64,000 nt of DNA from Blastocystis sp. Blastoise (Eukaryota; Sar; Bigyra; Opalinata; Blastocystidae). A program made the translations under genes and the position numbers. The notes beneath the pieces are model-generated. The model had not been told where the DNA came from. It saw nothing but the letters and a program-made list of their open reading frames with translations, and did no database searches. Location of the stretch: contig JBBPEB010000024.1 of assembly GCA_039096225.1 (NCBI GenBank), forward strand, positions 248,001-312,000, in the 5' to 3' direction. This document shows positions 33,767 through 45,798 of the stretch, in pieces (the first letter of the stretch is position 1; each line of letters starts with the position of its first letter).

Positions 33767-34472
33767 TCACTTGAACTACTACTACTACTATTAGGTATTG
33801 TTGTTATAATTTCTGATTCATTATCATTATTTAAATTAATATGAGGAATATTTGTTAGAATACTTAAAGGAGGAAGAATAGGACTTAAATCAGGAATAGT
33901 TAAATAACTATTCATAATGGAATTAATAGATCTATTATTTCTATGTATTATTGTTTCATTATTATTAGTATTAGTGTTATTTCTTGAATGATTCGTATTA
34001 TCATTAATGATTGTAGAATTATTATTGTTAGATATACTTACATCAGTTGGAATAGTAGTAACAACAGATAAAGAGTGTGAAGAAGTATTAATAGAATCAT
34101 TATTATTATTAGAAACAGAAGTATTATTTTCTGTAGGTTGTATAATAGTAGTTGATATAGGAATAGATGAATTATTATTATTAATTTGACTTTGAACAAT
34201 AGATATGTTATTAATTGATTGATTAACTGGATTCATTTGATTGAATAGGTTTGAACCATTATTTAATATAGAATTATTATTATTTATTTGTGAATAACTA
34301 TTATCTATATCAATATCAATATTGTTATTTGAATTATTGTTTTGAATGTTTTGTAAAGGAATATTATTTTGAAAATTAAAAGTCGAAAACAAAGCTAAAG
34401 GTTTAGTGTTAAAACCAAATGATTTAGATAAATCATTATTATTTATTTTATCCTTATTGGAACCTATATATA
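28729..34472 (-). CDS. Helitron Rep-Pif1 helicase, four exons
   Basis: Exon 4 (33341-28729) carries an N-terminal CxxC zinc region. The Helitron-like domain has the HUH motif LPHSHILI near 31815 and KYIYKYALKG with candidate catalytic tyrosines near 31380. The Pif1 helicase has Walker A GPGGSGKT near 30100, Walker B IIWDEAP near 29855 and INKSQGQ near 28925. Upstream, GT-AG introns at 33614-33568, 33504-33445 and 33384-33342 join exons 1 (to 33615), 2 (33567-33505) and 3 (33444-33385) with the frame kept throughout. Exon 1 is Asn/Ser-rich; its start is uncertain, and the ATG inside the hairpin near 34524 is unlikely. The protein performs rolling-circle transposition. Confidence 0.8.
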
Positions 34473-34520
34473 CTAGGGTCACGCCGCAGGTCCGGGGCCT
34501 AACGGCACCGGACCGCGGCT
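34473..34520 (-). other. Second Helitron-type hairpin end
   Basis: On the minus strand: hairpin arms GCCGC/GCGGC and GGTCCGG/CCGGACC, loop TTA, then CTAG followed by TATA. The outer arms match those at 28481, but the middle stem has a different sequence that still pairs (covariation), marking a related subfamily. Confidence 0.65.
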
Positions 34521-34539
34521 GCATAAAATAATAACAGTT

Positions 34540-34720
34540 TGGCTTTTATTTTCTTTTTTTCATTATTATATATTATCTATTATATATTATTATTTATTAT
34601 CTATTATATATTATATATTATATATTATATAATATATAATATATTATATATTATATATTATATATTATATATTATATATTATATATTATATATTATATAT
34701 TATATATTATATATTACTTT
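34540..34720. repeat. TATATTA-type satellite
   Basis: Tandem TATTATATAT units without coding content. Confidence 0.8.
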
Positions 34721-34729
34721 AATAACACT

Positions 34730-34798
34730 TCTTATACTCTATATGGAGAGTTACAATCATTTATTGATTGTAATCAGGTTCAATTCCTGATATAAGAA
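34730..34798 (+). ncRNA. tRNA-like head of repeat copy A
   Basis: Cloverleaf-like. The acceptor TCTTATA/TATAAGA pairs over 7 bp, CTC/GAG forms a D-like arm, CAATC-ATTTATT-GATTG an anticodon arm, and TCAGG-TTCAATT-CCTGA a perfect T arm. The B-box GGTTCAATTCC is intact (34777-34787). The loop would show UUA, which pairs with the UAA stop codon. It is 69 nt with the position 8-9 linker missing, so it is likely tRNA-derived rather than a working tRNA. Confidence 0.5.
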
Positions 34799-37230
34799 TT
34801 AAATAAATTCTTTAAATGATATCAAAAAAACTAAAAACAATACTTGAAAGAAAATTAAAAAACTATTTTGAATCATTATACATATTATTTATTATTTTTA
34901 AAATATATTTTGTATTTATTAATAATTAAACAACTGTTTTAAACATTTTGTGAGTTTTTAAAGTCAATAACTTTAGAAATGAGTCACAATGTGAAGAACT
35001 CTGAAGTATTTTTAATTCATAAAAGTTATTTAAATAAACGTAATATAATGATTTAAACTCATTTTCATACTTTTTAAAAGAATTAGAAAGCTTTAATCAT
35101 AACAAAGTCAGCATTCATTCTAACTTTGACTAATAAAACATGGTTTAAAAAGTTAATATTTCTTCAGTTGTCTCAAATACTTATTTTAATCATAAATGAC
35201 TCGAAAAAGTGACTTTTAAATAGACTTTACCCATTCAAGATCCACTGTATCAAAACAGTTTCCGTCAGTCTTTTGATATAGTATAGAGTTTATCATACTA
35301 TTTATTAAATAAAAGTAAATGTTTTGAATCTCTTTCTTAAAGACCCTTTTTGACACATTATGAAAAGTTGACACACTTAAATTCATTTTTATAAGCTAAT
35401 ATTTACACACTATACTTAATAATACCATAGCTACACATTGGTCATCACTTTAAGACATTTCGTAAACCTTTTGCATTTGCTCATTTACTTTGACCAAAAT
35501 ATTTTCGTCCCTCCTTTTGATATAATATAGACTGTGTGGTCTAGTTATATGAAAGTGAGATGGAATTTTGAATCTCGTCCTCTAAGTCAAACATTTTCAC
35601 ATTTTTAAAAATTAAGACCCTTAGAGTTGATTTTTGAAGTTAATTTTTCTACAGTGTTCCAAAAACACGATTTTGCACAAACTGAAGTAAAAATATTTTT
35701 TCAATAACTCTCACAACCCTTTACACATGCAGTCTCTAAAAATAGATTTTGCTATATTTTTGATATGTTGTAGAGTGTCTCTTAGTGTATACTGAACAAT
35801 ATCTCGTTTCTTAAAACTCTCATTTTATGACTCTCTTTAAACATATTTTTACTAATTGAAAGACTTAAACACATTTTTAAAAGCTAATATTCACATAGTA
35901 GACTTTATATGACTCTATAATCACATTAGTCAACACTTTAGACTTATTAAGAAGACTTTACCATTTGGTCATACACTTCGACCAAAATATTTTTGTCCCT
36001 CCTTTTAACATAATATAGATCATACACTCTAGTTTAATGAATAAAAGCTCTTATTTTGAATCTCGTCCTCTAAGTCACTCATTTTTACATTTTTTTAAAT
36101 TTAAGACCCTTAGAGTTGACTTTTTGACTCAATTTTTCTACAGTGCACGAAATTCACGATTTTATATAAACTGAAGTAAAAATAAATTTTAAATAATAGT
36201 CACAACCCTTCACACATCCACTCTCTAAAAATTATTTTCTTTGTACTTTTGATATGTTGTAGAGCTACTACAGCTGTACACTAATTAATATCTCTAAATT
36301 TTTTATTCAAAGTCTAAGACTATGTTTTACACATTCTTTGAAATTTGACAACCTTAAACTATTTATTTAAAGCTCTTATTCATAGAATATACTTAATATA
36401 TGATTCGAAACACATATATAAACCCTTTTACTTTTTAAGACACATTTTGTCATTTGGTCATACACTTTGACCTTCATAATTTTGACTCTTCTTTTGACAT
36501 AGAATAGAGTATTATCTTTAGTTTACTAAATAAAAGTCATTATATTGAATCTCTCACTCTAAGACCACTTAATTCACATTTTTCAAAATTGTGACACTCA
36601 AACTCATTATTTTAAAACTTTGTTTTAACTATAGTAGTTTGAGGACCTATTGATTACTATGATACAATATTAGTCCATTATAAGAAGATCGAAGAAAATA
36701 TCGATCACTCAAAAATCGTCCTCAGGAGCTCAAAATTGGCACACCTAGGTTTTTTGACCTCCTGAATCAGAATATCATGTCAAAATAAGAATCTAAATTT
36801 GACCGTTAAGGCCTCACGTGTTCAATATGAAAAAGTATTAAAAAATAGATAAATATAAAGAATAAACACGGATAACGTATATTGTGGGATTGAGAAAAAA
36901 TCAAGTTTACCCCATGTTTATTTTTCAATTGTCTGGTCAACAATTTTTATCGGGATGATCCCAAAGAGCCAATCAAAAACGACTCAAAAATCATGTTTTC
37001 TGTTCTTTTATTAATAACTTTTTAAATATAAATAATATCGCTTAACCAAATATATGGTGCACAACTACATGTTATATCCTATTGAACTGTGTTTCAACGA
37101 AAAGTTAACTCCCCGTAAGTTTAGAGGAGTTGTGGGTACAAACTTGAGTATATAGTAGCCAATCAAATGAATTTTCCAAAAACTGACCAATGGGAATTTT
37201 TTTGCCTATTCTCATATATATAGTAATGAT
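34730..37230 (+). repeat. tRNA-headed repeat element, copy A
   Basis: It begins with the tRNA-like sequence. Degenerate units of about 480 bp follow; each carries a block reading about TTTGACCAAAATATTTTTGTC then a CCTCCTTTTGATATAATATAGA-type block, near 35490, 35965 and 36455. It ends in a tail of about 600 bp (36640-37230) shared with 42040-42632. There is no open frame of note. It looks like an unusually long tRNA-derived SINE-like or non-coding element. Confidence 0.65.
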
Positions 37231-37309
37231 TAATAGTTAGATATTAATTATATTATGTTTAAGTTTAGAATAAAGTTTAGTTGTGTATTATATAAATTAA
37301 CTTTCATTG

Positions 37310-37995
37310 TTATAGTTACTGAAGTAATTATTAATTAATATAAAGTATAACCTTTATTAATATAATATAATACATAGATATAGTATGATAATATATATAT
37401 TAATTTAAAGTATAACCTTTATCAATATAATATAAGTCATAGATATACTATGATATATATTAATTAATATAAAGTATAACCTTCATCAATATAATATGAT
37501 ACATAAGTATAGTATGATATATTAATTAATATAAAGTATAACCTTTATTAATATAATATAAGTCATAAGTATAGTATGATATATATTAATTAATATAAAG
37601 TATAACCTTTATTAATATAATAATACATAGAATATAATATGATATATATTAATTAATATAAAGTATAACCTTCATCAATATAATATAATACATAAGTATA
37701 GTATGATATATATTAATTAATATAAAGTATATAACCTTTATTAATATAATAATACATAGATATACTATGATATATTTATTAATATAAAGTATATAACTCT
37801 TATTAATATAATAATACATAGTTATACTATGATATATTTATTAATATAAAGTATATAACCTTTATTAATATAATAATAAATAGATATACTATGATATATT
37901 TATTAATATAAAGTATATAACCTTTATTAATATAATAATACATACATATAGTATGATATATTAAATAATATAAAGTAAAAACTTTATTAATTAAT
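37310..37995. repeat. Minisatellite, about 60-75 bp units
   Basis: About ten tandem copies of a unit containing TATAAAGTATAACCTTTAT and CATAGATATAGTATGATATA. Confidence 0.85.
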
Positions 37996-38530
37996 TATTA
38001 TCTTCAATACTATAATGTAATGAAAGATAATATTATAATTAATGAAAACTAATATTAAATAAGTATAGGTAATTAGTATTGTATAATTTATTAAACAATC
38101 TATATGATTCAACCTCATAGAGGACATCTATAGCTATTGTGCTTTGTTACAACATTCTATAAACATATAGCTAACTACCAGTTAATATCATATACAATGT
38201 GAGTAAGTGAAGAATCTTAACACTTAGATATCTCAATCATTGATAGTATTACATCGGTTAGACTATATAGAGTTAGAAGCGAACAATAGTCAGCAATAGT
38301 ATGAGTCATATAGGTAATCAATAGTTGTATTAATTAAATTAAATACAAATATTAAAATACTCAACACTATTTAATATTAAGTAATTCAAAAATTATCTTA
38401 ATATCCGACACCTTCCCGTATATATCGACACGATTAAAGTAAAATTAAAATAAAAAAAAAATAACAAAACAAAAAGGAAAAAAGAAAGGATTCTATTAAA
38501 TATTTAAATACTAAGTAGCTAAAGCTAAGC
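37996..38530. other. Intergenic, nothing recognised
   Basis: AT-rich sequence between the minisatellite and the 3' end of the micro-exon gene. No feature seen. Confidence 0.4.
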
Positions 38531-39881
38531 TTAGTAAATAAATATATAAATAGATAATAAAAAGAAAGCAGATAACAGAAAGCTATTATCTGTGAAAGAA
38601 AAAAAAATAATAAAACAAAAGAAAAAGAAACTAAAATAATAAATAATACTTACCCACAACTTTATTTGAACCTATATAAGTATAGAATATAATATAAGTA
38701 TAAATATACCTTGAATAATTGAAGAACCATTGACACCATCAACGACTGAAGAATTATTAACACCATCACCTATATATATATATACAATAGTATAAGTATA
38801 AATAAATAAATAATATTATATATATATATATATATATACCTTTATATATATTAGTAGTAACCATATCAAGACCAACATCAGAGTCACACGATCCCAAATT
38901 AAAAGACACACCTATATAGAATCATAAAATAGAATAAACATAGATACATATATATATGTATATACCTTCTGAAGAAGGAATAGAGGAATGACCATGTACT
39001 AACTGAGTTGAAGGACCTATATAAAAACAAATAAGAAAGAATTAAAAGAAAAATAATAAATATATATATATGATATATCTATATACCTTTAGCATTAGAA
39101 GGATGATCACCATCAGATACAGTACCATGAACAGAAGACACTATCAGAACAGAAGGACCTATATATATTTATAAAATAAAAGTATAAATCAAAAAGAAGA
39201 AAAAGAAAATATATTATATATACCTTCTTTATGAATAACATCAGCACTAACATTCACAGCAACAGAAGAACCTATAATAAAATATAAATAGGAAATAAAA
39301 GAAATAATTAAAAATAAATAAATAAATGAATGATTATATACCTTGAAGACCATGAGTAGAGTTAACACCACCATCAATAGCATCAGCAACAACATCATCA
39401 TGAGTATAAGAACCTATAGATAAATAAAAATTAAAAAAAATAAAATAAATGATTGACAACATACCTTCAAGACCGTGAGTAGAGTTAGCATCACCATCAA
39501 TAGCTCCAGCAACAGAGTCCACAACAATAGAAGAACCTATAGAAAATAAAATATAAAAATAAAAACAAATGAATGCCAACATACCTTCAAGACCACACGA
39601 TAACCTTACACCATCATCAGAATAGGACACCATGGACATAGAAGAGCCTAAGATGATATAAAATAATAAAACAAAAAGAAATGTATAAATATATACCTTC
39701 AAGACCATATTGATAAGCACCATCACCATCAATGACATCCATGCTTGCATCCATCTGAGTAGAAGAACCTATATATGAATAATAATAAAGAATGGTAAAA
39801 CATACTTGACCGTCTTTGAGAAATATAGCTTTTCCTATTTTCAGACCTCCGCCTGGACGACATCCGAGTCTTCTTAGGCAT
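38531..39881 (-). CDS. Micro-exon gene, 12 symmetric exons, 244 aa
   Basis: Exons (minus): 39881-39806, 39768-39697, 39647-39585, 39536-39465, 39413-39342, 39271-39224, 39158-39087, 39016-38966, 38911-38840, 38769-38710, 38671-38654, 38589-38531. All introns are GT-AG and 30-70 nt long. Internal exons are 72, 63, 72, 72, 48, 72, 51, 72, 60 and 18 nt, every one a multiple of three. All introns are phase 1, most splitting a Gly codon. The frame is open from ATG to TAA (735 nt). The N-terminus is basic (MPKKTRMSSRRRSENRK). The middle repeats Ser/Asp/Gly/Val modules such as HGLEG-SS. The C-terminus is a hydrophobic segment of about 16 residues. Exon skipping would always keep the frame. Function unknown. 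Confidence 0.7.
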
Positions 39882-41100
39882 CTTATTTAATAACTAATTA
39901 TAAAATAAGTATTTTTATGAAGAAAACAAAATCTTATTTTGATTTCAATTTTTGTAAAATAGGGTCAACATTTAAAATATGTATCTTTAAAAATATAATG
40001 AATCATAATTAACCTCGAATTTTTATTAATTTTATTGCTAAACTGATAATTGGGTCATTTTTTGTTAAAAACATTTTGGGTACCCAAAAACTGTAGTTTT
40101 TTACATTTTTTAATTATTTGATTATATTGATTGTCTGTATATGTTTTATTAATTAATTTGATATTGTTTAGTTATTATTTTTATATTTATATATATAGAT
40201 TTATTTATTTATTGAAAATAATACACTTTTCTATAGGATTCTTTTGTATTTGTCTTGGTTGTGGTGATAGAAGCTTCTTGAAGTGGTCCTGGTTGTGCTA
40301 CATGGCTTATTTATTGTCAGGTATATAAATATATATATTTTTTATAATATTTTCTTTTTCATTTGTCCATTCATCTGTTTTACTTATTATTTTATTTGTG
40401 TATTTTATTTATTTTTTCTTTATATATAATTTATTCTATATATTGTTAATTATTTTTATTCTATAGGAAGAAAATGTTGTTGATGTGTTGTGGTTTTCGT
40501 TTTTTTATGTCTTTCTTTTTTAATCTGTGGTTCCAGATTAATTTATAGGTATATATTTATATTTTATTTATTATTTTTATTATTTATATGTTTATTTATT
40601 TATTTATTTATTTATTATATTTATTTATTATATTTATTCATTTATTTTATTTTATTTATTAATTTTATATTATTTATTTATTTATTTATTATATTTATTT
40701 ATTATATTTATATTATTTATTTATCATATTTATATTATTTATTTATTTATATGTTTTTATTGTATATAGGTTTAATAGTCTTCTTATTCTTTCTTTCTTC
40801 TTCCTTCTTCATTTTACTTCTTCCTTCTTCCTTATTCTTCTTTCTTCTTCCTACTTCTTCCTGCTTCATCATTCATCATTCTTCCTTCTTTCTTCTTTCC
40901 CATCCTTGATTCTTCCTTCTTCCTTCTTCTTTATCCCTGATTCTTCCTTCTTCCTTATCCTTGATTCTTCCTACTTCCTTCTTCTTCATCCTTAATTCTT
41001 CCTTCTTCTTCTTCATACTTCCTTATTCCTCATCCTTCCTACTTCTTCCTCTTCATTTCCTTCTTATTATATATATATATATATATTTAATTATTATTAT
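39882..41100. other. Intergenic with low-complexity tracts
   Basis: No gene is supported. One exon-like piece (about 40238-40321, plus) has TATAG and GTATAT borders but no consistent continuation. (ATTT)n tracts occupy about 40590-40755, and a TTCTTCC-type polypyrimidine tract about 40780-41070. Confidence 0.5.
40780..41070. repeat. Polypyrimidine (TTCTTCC)n tract
   Basis: Nearly pure C/T strand of about 290 bases. Such tracts can form triplex DNA. Confidence 0.85.
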
Positions 41101-41115
41101 TACTCTTTAAACTCC

Positions 41116-41183
41116 CTTTATGCTCTAGAAGGAGAGAAGCAATCATTATAGATTGTTTTCAGGTTCAATTCCTGACATGAAGT
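41116..41183 (+). ncRNA. tRNA-like head of repeat copy B
   Basis: Same plan as 34730-34798 with independent base changes. The acceptor CTTTATG/CATGAAG still pairs (one G-T), the CTC/GAG arm is kept, and the T arm TCAGG-TTCAATT-CCTGA is identical. The anticodon loop has six bases, so decoding is unlikely. Confidence 0.5.
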
Positions 41184-42632
41184 CTTATTTTTCTTTTTTT
41201 AAATATTTTATTTACATATTATTATATATATATATATTCTCTTTTTTTAATTTATTTTAATCCAGTTTAATTTATACTTTTCAATTTTGACCTTATATAT
41301 ATATATCTAACTTTTTATAGTTTTTTTAGACTTACTCTTCTCAACAACAGTCACAATGAGAACAAATCCATTTTAACTGAAACAACTAAGTCATCTCAAA
41401 ACTGTTTGAATCAATCAGTATAGACGTGTATGACATAATTTATGTATTTAAACTCAATTTTAATAATTAAAAGTAAACAAACCAAACACACATGTTGACT
41501 TTAAAACTTTAAACTCAGTGTTAAATGGTTAGTTATAAAGAGTAGACACAAAACATTGATTTATACTAAAAGGAATGAAAACAATCAACTCTTGATACAA
41601 CTTTACCATTTGACAAAACACTCATCCACAATATTTTTCAAAGTTCTTTTAGTGAAGTGTTTATATAGACATATAATGTATAAAATGAAAGTCAACTCTT
41701 TGAATCTCTTATTTTAGGACAGTCTTTAAAACATTTTGACAAATAGAGAACATTTAACTTGTTATTTAAAGCTAATATTTTAAGAGTAGACTTGACTTGA
41801 ATGAATAAAAACAACAGCTAACACTTTAAACATTTTAAGACATACTTTACATTTTGCCGATATACACTTTGACCTTCATAATTTTGACTCTCCTTTTAAT
41901 ATAGTATGGAGTATTATCTCTAGTTTATTAAATAAAAGTCATTATATTGAATCTCTCACTCTAAGACCACTTAATTCACATTTTTCAAAATTGTCACTTT
42001 TAAACTCGTTATTTTAAGACTTTGTTTCTACTATAGTAGTTTGAGGACCTATTGATTACTATGATACAATATTAGTCAATTATAAGAAGATCGAAGAAAA
42101 TATCGATCACTCAAAAATCGTCCTCAGGAGCTCAAAATCGCTACACCTAGGTTTTTTGACCTCCTGAATCAGAATATCATGTCAAATTGACAATCTAAAT
42201 TTGACCGTTAAGGCCTCACGTGTTCAATATGAAAAAGTCTTTAAAAATAGATAAATATAAAGAATAAACACGGATAACGTATATTGTGGGATTGAGAAAA
42301 AATCAAGTTTACCCCATGTTTATTTTCCAATTGTCTGGTCAACAATTTTTATCGGGGTCATCCCAAAGAGCCAATCAAAAACGACTCAAAAATCATATTT
42401 TCTGTTCTTTTATTAATAACTGTTTAATTATAAATAATATCGCTTAACCAAATATATGTTGCAAAACTACACGTTATATCCTATTGAACTGTGTTTTAAC
42501 CAAATCTTAACTCCCCGTAAGTTTAGAGGAGTTGAGGCTACAAACTCTAGTATATAGTAGCCAATCAAATGCATTTTCCAAAAACTGACCAATGGGAATT
42601 TTTTTGCCTATTCTCATATATATAGTAATGAT
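41116..42632 (+). repeat. tRNA-headed repeat element, copy B
   Basis: Direct, shorter copy of 34730-37230, with fewer 480-bp middle units and the same tail ending TATATATAGTAATGAT. Both copies end at the same base pattern, which defines the element's 3' limit. Confidence 0.65.
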
Positions 42633-42995
42633 AGAAAACATTATATATAATAATATATATAATAATATATATAATAATATATATATACATAATTATATAT
42701 ATAAATCATTTAAGATTTGTCATAATCAACATGATAATAACTGTTTACTTTAATTCTAAATATTTTATTCTGCTATTGACATAGATATATAATAAATACT
42801 ACAATATATAATATATATATACCATATTATAATGCAAGCAAGTAGTAATAACCTATGTTCTATCTTTATGCTGATTAATTCTCAGTATTCAAATAGTATT
42901 AGATGCCTATATATATAATACAAAATCATTTTAATAATTTAAAAATATATTGAAAAAATTGAGAAATATTCTTAATAATATATATATATATATAT

Positions 42996-43057
<62 letters not shown>

Positions 43058-43930
43058 ATTTTCTATAATGAACTTTGATATAATTGTTCAATTAATCAAA
43101 TGATACTATATAAATAATAAATAGAATGAATATATAAAAAATATATATATAATAATAATGATAATAAATAATTTATAAATATATAGAGTAATAAATAATA
43201 TAAACTTTTATACATTCAAATCTATATAAAAAAGTGAATAAATAAATCTAAAATAAAATAAATATATAAAACAATATTCTCCAATATATTATAATTCAAT
43301 TTACATCTAAAATAAGAAAATAGAATATTATAAAAATACAAAACTAATAATAAAAATATTTATATATACCTAAAAATTAAAAAGAAAGAATTTATTTTCA
43401 ATTAAGCAACTCTTTCAAGACTCAATAATAACCCTAGAGTAATATAGATAGTGAATAAAGTAAAAATAAATAAAAAAATAAATAATAATAAATATATACG
43501 GAAATGAATGCCTCCCATTCTCTCACTTTTGATTTGTTTTGAATTTATTTTGATTTGAAACAATCCATTACTACCATTCAACCAAATTGAATGATCTCAT
43601 TCAATTACAACCTAAATAAATAAAATAGAAATTAGACAAAATTATTATATTTTATATTTATATACTTTTGAAGAGACCTGTGTGACTAAAGTGAAGGCTT
43701 GAAACTGTTGGTGACACCTATAAGTTCTAAAAATAAATAAACGATAACATAATTACTGATTAAGTATTTGTATATAAAATAATTATAAAATATTTACTAG
43801 TATAAAGGTTCACAGACTTCCTGAGATAGTTGATGCTCGAAAATAAATGAAAAGCAATCAACAAAGCTGGATAAGCTTAAAAATAAATTTTTGATTTTTT
43901 AAAGAAATAAATTTTTTTTATACATTTTTT
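42633..43930. other. AT-rich intergenic stretch
   Basis: TA microsatellites (about 42980-43055) and A-rich DNA. An exon-like piece on the minus strand near 43678-43724 has TATAG/GTATAT borders, but its frame could not be followed. No gene is called. Confidence 0.45.
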
Positions 43931-44460
43931 CTTTTGTTAGTTAAAGACTTTTTTTCGACCGATTTTTTTCTTTTTTTGTTTTAAACTGAACTCAAACACT
44001 AACCCTAACCCTAGACAAGAAAAATGGTCCACCAGTGACAATTTTCTGACATTCATAAGAATGGCAACTTTATCATAATTCACATTCAATTCTATGTTCT
44101 TTCGAGTCTGTGAATTCGTTAGTATACGTGAATAATTCAATTAAGTAAATTGCCGAACAAAATTAAAAATGATTGTCCTAGATATTGTGGATAATTTCTT
44201 GAATATGTTATAGAAAGTCTTAAATTATCAGTTAATATACAAATAAAACATCTTACTATCAATTTCTTAGATATAAATATATAAATATAAAACAACGAAT
44301 TTATATGAGTGTCTACACAACATTATACCAAGTTTATTTTTATTTTTGTGGTATAAATTACTTTCGTCGGTATAAAAAAAATTAAAGACCGATTTTTTCG
44401 TATTTTTGGTATAAATTTATGGGGAACCTGGTATAAAAGGGAAAAAGCTGCCCACCAGTG
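43931..44460. mobile_element. Remnant DNA transposon end(s) with CACTGGTGG termini
   Basis: Two right-hand ends in the same direction, CCACCAGTG at 44029-44037 and CCCACCAGTG at 44451-44460, each follow related sequence (GACCGATTTTTT). The second end joins viral copy 2 directly at 44461, 15 bp before where the primase ATG would lie. Confidence 0.45.
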
Positions 44461-44536
44461 CTTATAAATAATGAAAATAAATATGGTATAAAATTCAAAA
44501 CAAATAATATATTAAAGATTCTAGAAGTCAGTTTTA

Positions 44537-44584
44537 GAAGCTTCTAGAACCTTCTAGAACCTTCTAGAACATTCAGGAACATTC
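44537..44584. promoter_or_regulatory. Heat-shock-element array, 10 units (copy 2)
   Basis: Counterpart of 1254-1301, still with ten perfect half-sites although the primase gene it served is gone. Confidence 0.75.
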
Positions 44585-44618
44585 TATAATAGTAAATATT
44601 ACTTTATATTTTTAAATG

Positions 44619-44666
44619 TTCTAGAACCTTCGAGAACCTTCGAGAACCTTCTAGAACCTTCTAGAA
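44619..44666. promoter_or_regulatory. Heat-shock-element array, 10 units (copy 2)
   Basis: Counterpart of 1172-1219. Base changes occur only in the spacer pairs between half-sites. Confidence 0.75.
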
Positions 44667-44707
44667 CATCCTTTTTATACTTTAGTGTTTTAAATGTATA
44701 TACAATA

Positions 44708-44717
44708 AACAAAACAA
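44708..44717 (-). terminator. Viral 3'-end motif after the 207-aa gene, copy 2
   Basis: Minus-strand TTGTTTTGTT, 60 bp after the stop, as in copy 1. Confidence 0.55.
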
Positions 44718-44776
44718 TTTTCAATGATTTTTTACAAGTTTATAAGTAAAAATAGAAAAATAAACAAGAAAAATAA

Positions 44777-45400
44777 TTAAATTTCAATTGGTTCTTGACT
44801 ATTAATATATGTACATGAATGAGGCCATCCATTTTTATCATATAAAATACCATCCCAGAAATACATTTGTTTTGAAGGATCTCTTTTAATCTTGTTAATA
44901 CTCTTAGCATGAACAACTTCATAAGTATAAACTTTACCTTTTTCATCATAAAGAAATCCATCTTCCATATGGAATTTCATAATATCAAAATCATCATCTT
45001 TAGAATTCGAATGTTCTTTAGAATCTTCAGAACATAAAATAGTAGTTCTATCACTTTCTAAAAGATCTTCAGTATTGATAATATCTTGAATATCTTGTTC
45101 TTCATTAAGTTGTTGAGTATAAATATCAGCAGCGAATTCTTCATAATCTTCAAGACCTTTAATAACCGCGTTTATACGTTTTAAAGCTGATCTATAGTTT
45201 TCGACTTCGAAAGAAGCAAGACGTTCTTTAGATTTTGCAATACCCAATAGATTCTTTTCTCTATTCAATTGAGACTGATGTAAATCAATATCACGAAGAA
45301 CATTCTTATGAACTTCAACAGCCTTCTTAGAATTCTTAAGAAGTTCCATACGAACAGTTTGAAGACATTTACGGGAATCAGCAGAAAGATTAAATTGCAT
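44777..45400 (-). CDS. Viral early-type protein, 207 aa, copy 2
   Basis: Intact near-identical copy of the protein at 438-1061, with only isolated substitutions (for example NSKDD for NSQDD, YTYEV for YSYEV). Frame, ATG position, promoter array and 3' motif are all kept. It has not decayed in an otherwise truncated provirus, which points to recent integration or selection. Confidence 0.75.
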   Translation of the reverse strand: MQFNLSADSRKCLQTVRMELLKNSKKAVEVHKNVLRDIDLHQSQLNREKNLLGIAKSKERLASFEVENYRSALKRINAVIKGLEDYEEFAADIYTQQLNEEQDIQDIINTEDLLESDRTTILCSEDSKEHSNSKDDDFDIMKFHMEDGFLYDEKGKVYTYEVVHAKSINKIKRDPSKQMYFWDGILYDKNGWPHSCTYINSQEPIEI

Positions 45401-45511
45401 TATAATCGCGAATATCGTTACAGAGAGAAAATTTGTATTTATCAAAATGAAATAAATAATACATTTAAATGGAATATTAAATATTCTAGGAGACAGTGTA
45501 GAATCTCTATG

Positions 45512-45529
45512 GAATGTTCTAGAAGGTTC
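45512..45529. promoter_or_regulatory. Heat-shock-element array, 4 units (divergent promoter, copy 2)
   Basis: GAA-TTC-GAA-TTC between the divergent 207-aa and 175-aa genes. CCAAT-type sequences lie nearby at 45536 and 45609. Confidence 0.7.
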
Positions 45530-45798
45530 ATTTGATTGGCTAATTTTATCGACTTAGCATTTTTTATTTGTGTTTCAATGACGAGTATAGTTGGCATCTG
45601 TAATTTGATTGGATAAAAAAATTAGTAAAACACAATTAGACGATGACGACGATGTGTCATACGAAATAAGTTATTTTATTGGCTTATTTTCCAGCTGGAA
45701 GCAATAGGCTTTTGTTAGCAACTGAAATGAAGAACTGTACACTAAAAATAGTATATTTAATATATTGTATAAAAATACTTTTGAAGGTTTAAATAATC

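Larger units (their letters stand above)
28481..34472 (-). mobile_element. Autonomous Helitron
   Basis: It contains a spliced Rep-Pif1 gene on the minus strand and a hairpin-CTAG 3' end. The 5' end is not resolved. A different Helitron-type hairpin end lies immediately upstream at 34473, so elements may be stacked head to tail. Boundaries other than 28481 are estimates. Confidence 0.65.

Noticed and set aside
39189-39750. Unspliced open frames of 70 and 138 codons on the minus strand
   Set aside because: They run across intron sequence; the spliced micro-exon model explains the region with every exon in frame.
43998-44016. Telomere repeat (CCCTAA)
   Set aside because: Only about two units, embedded in transposon sequence.
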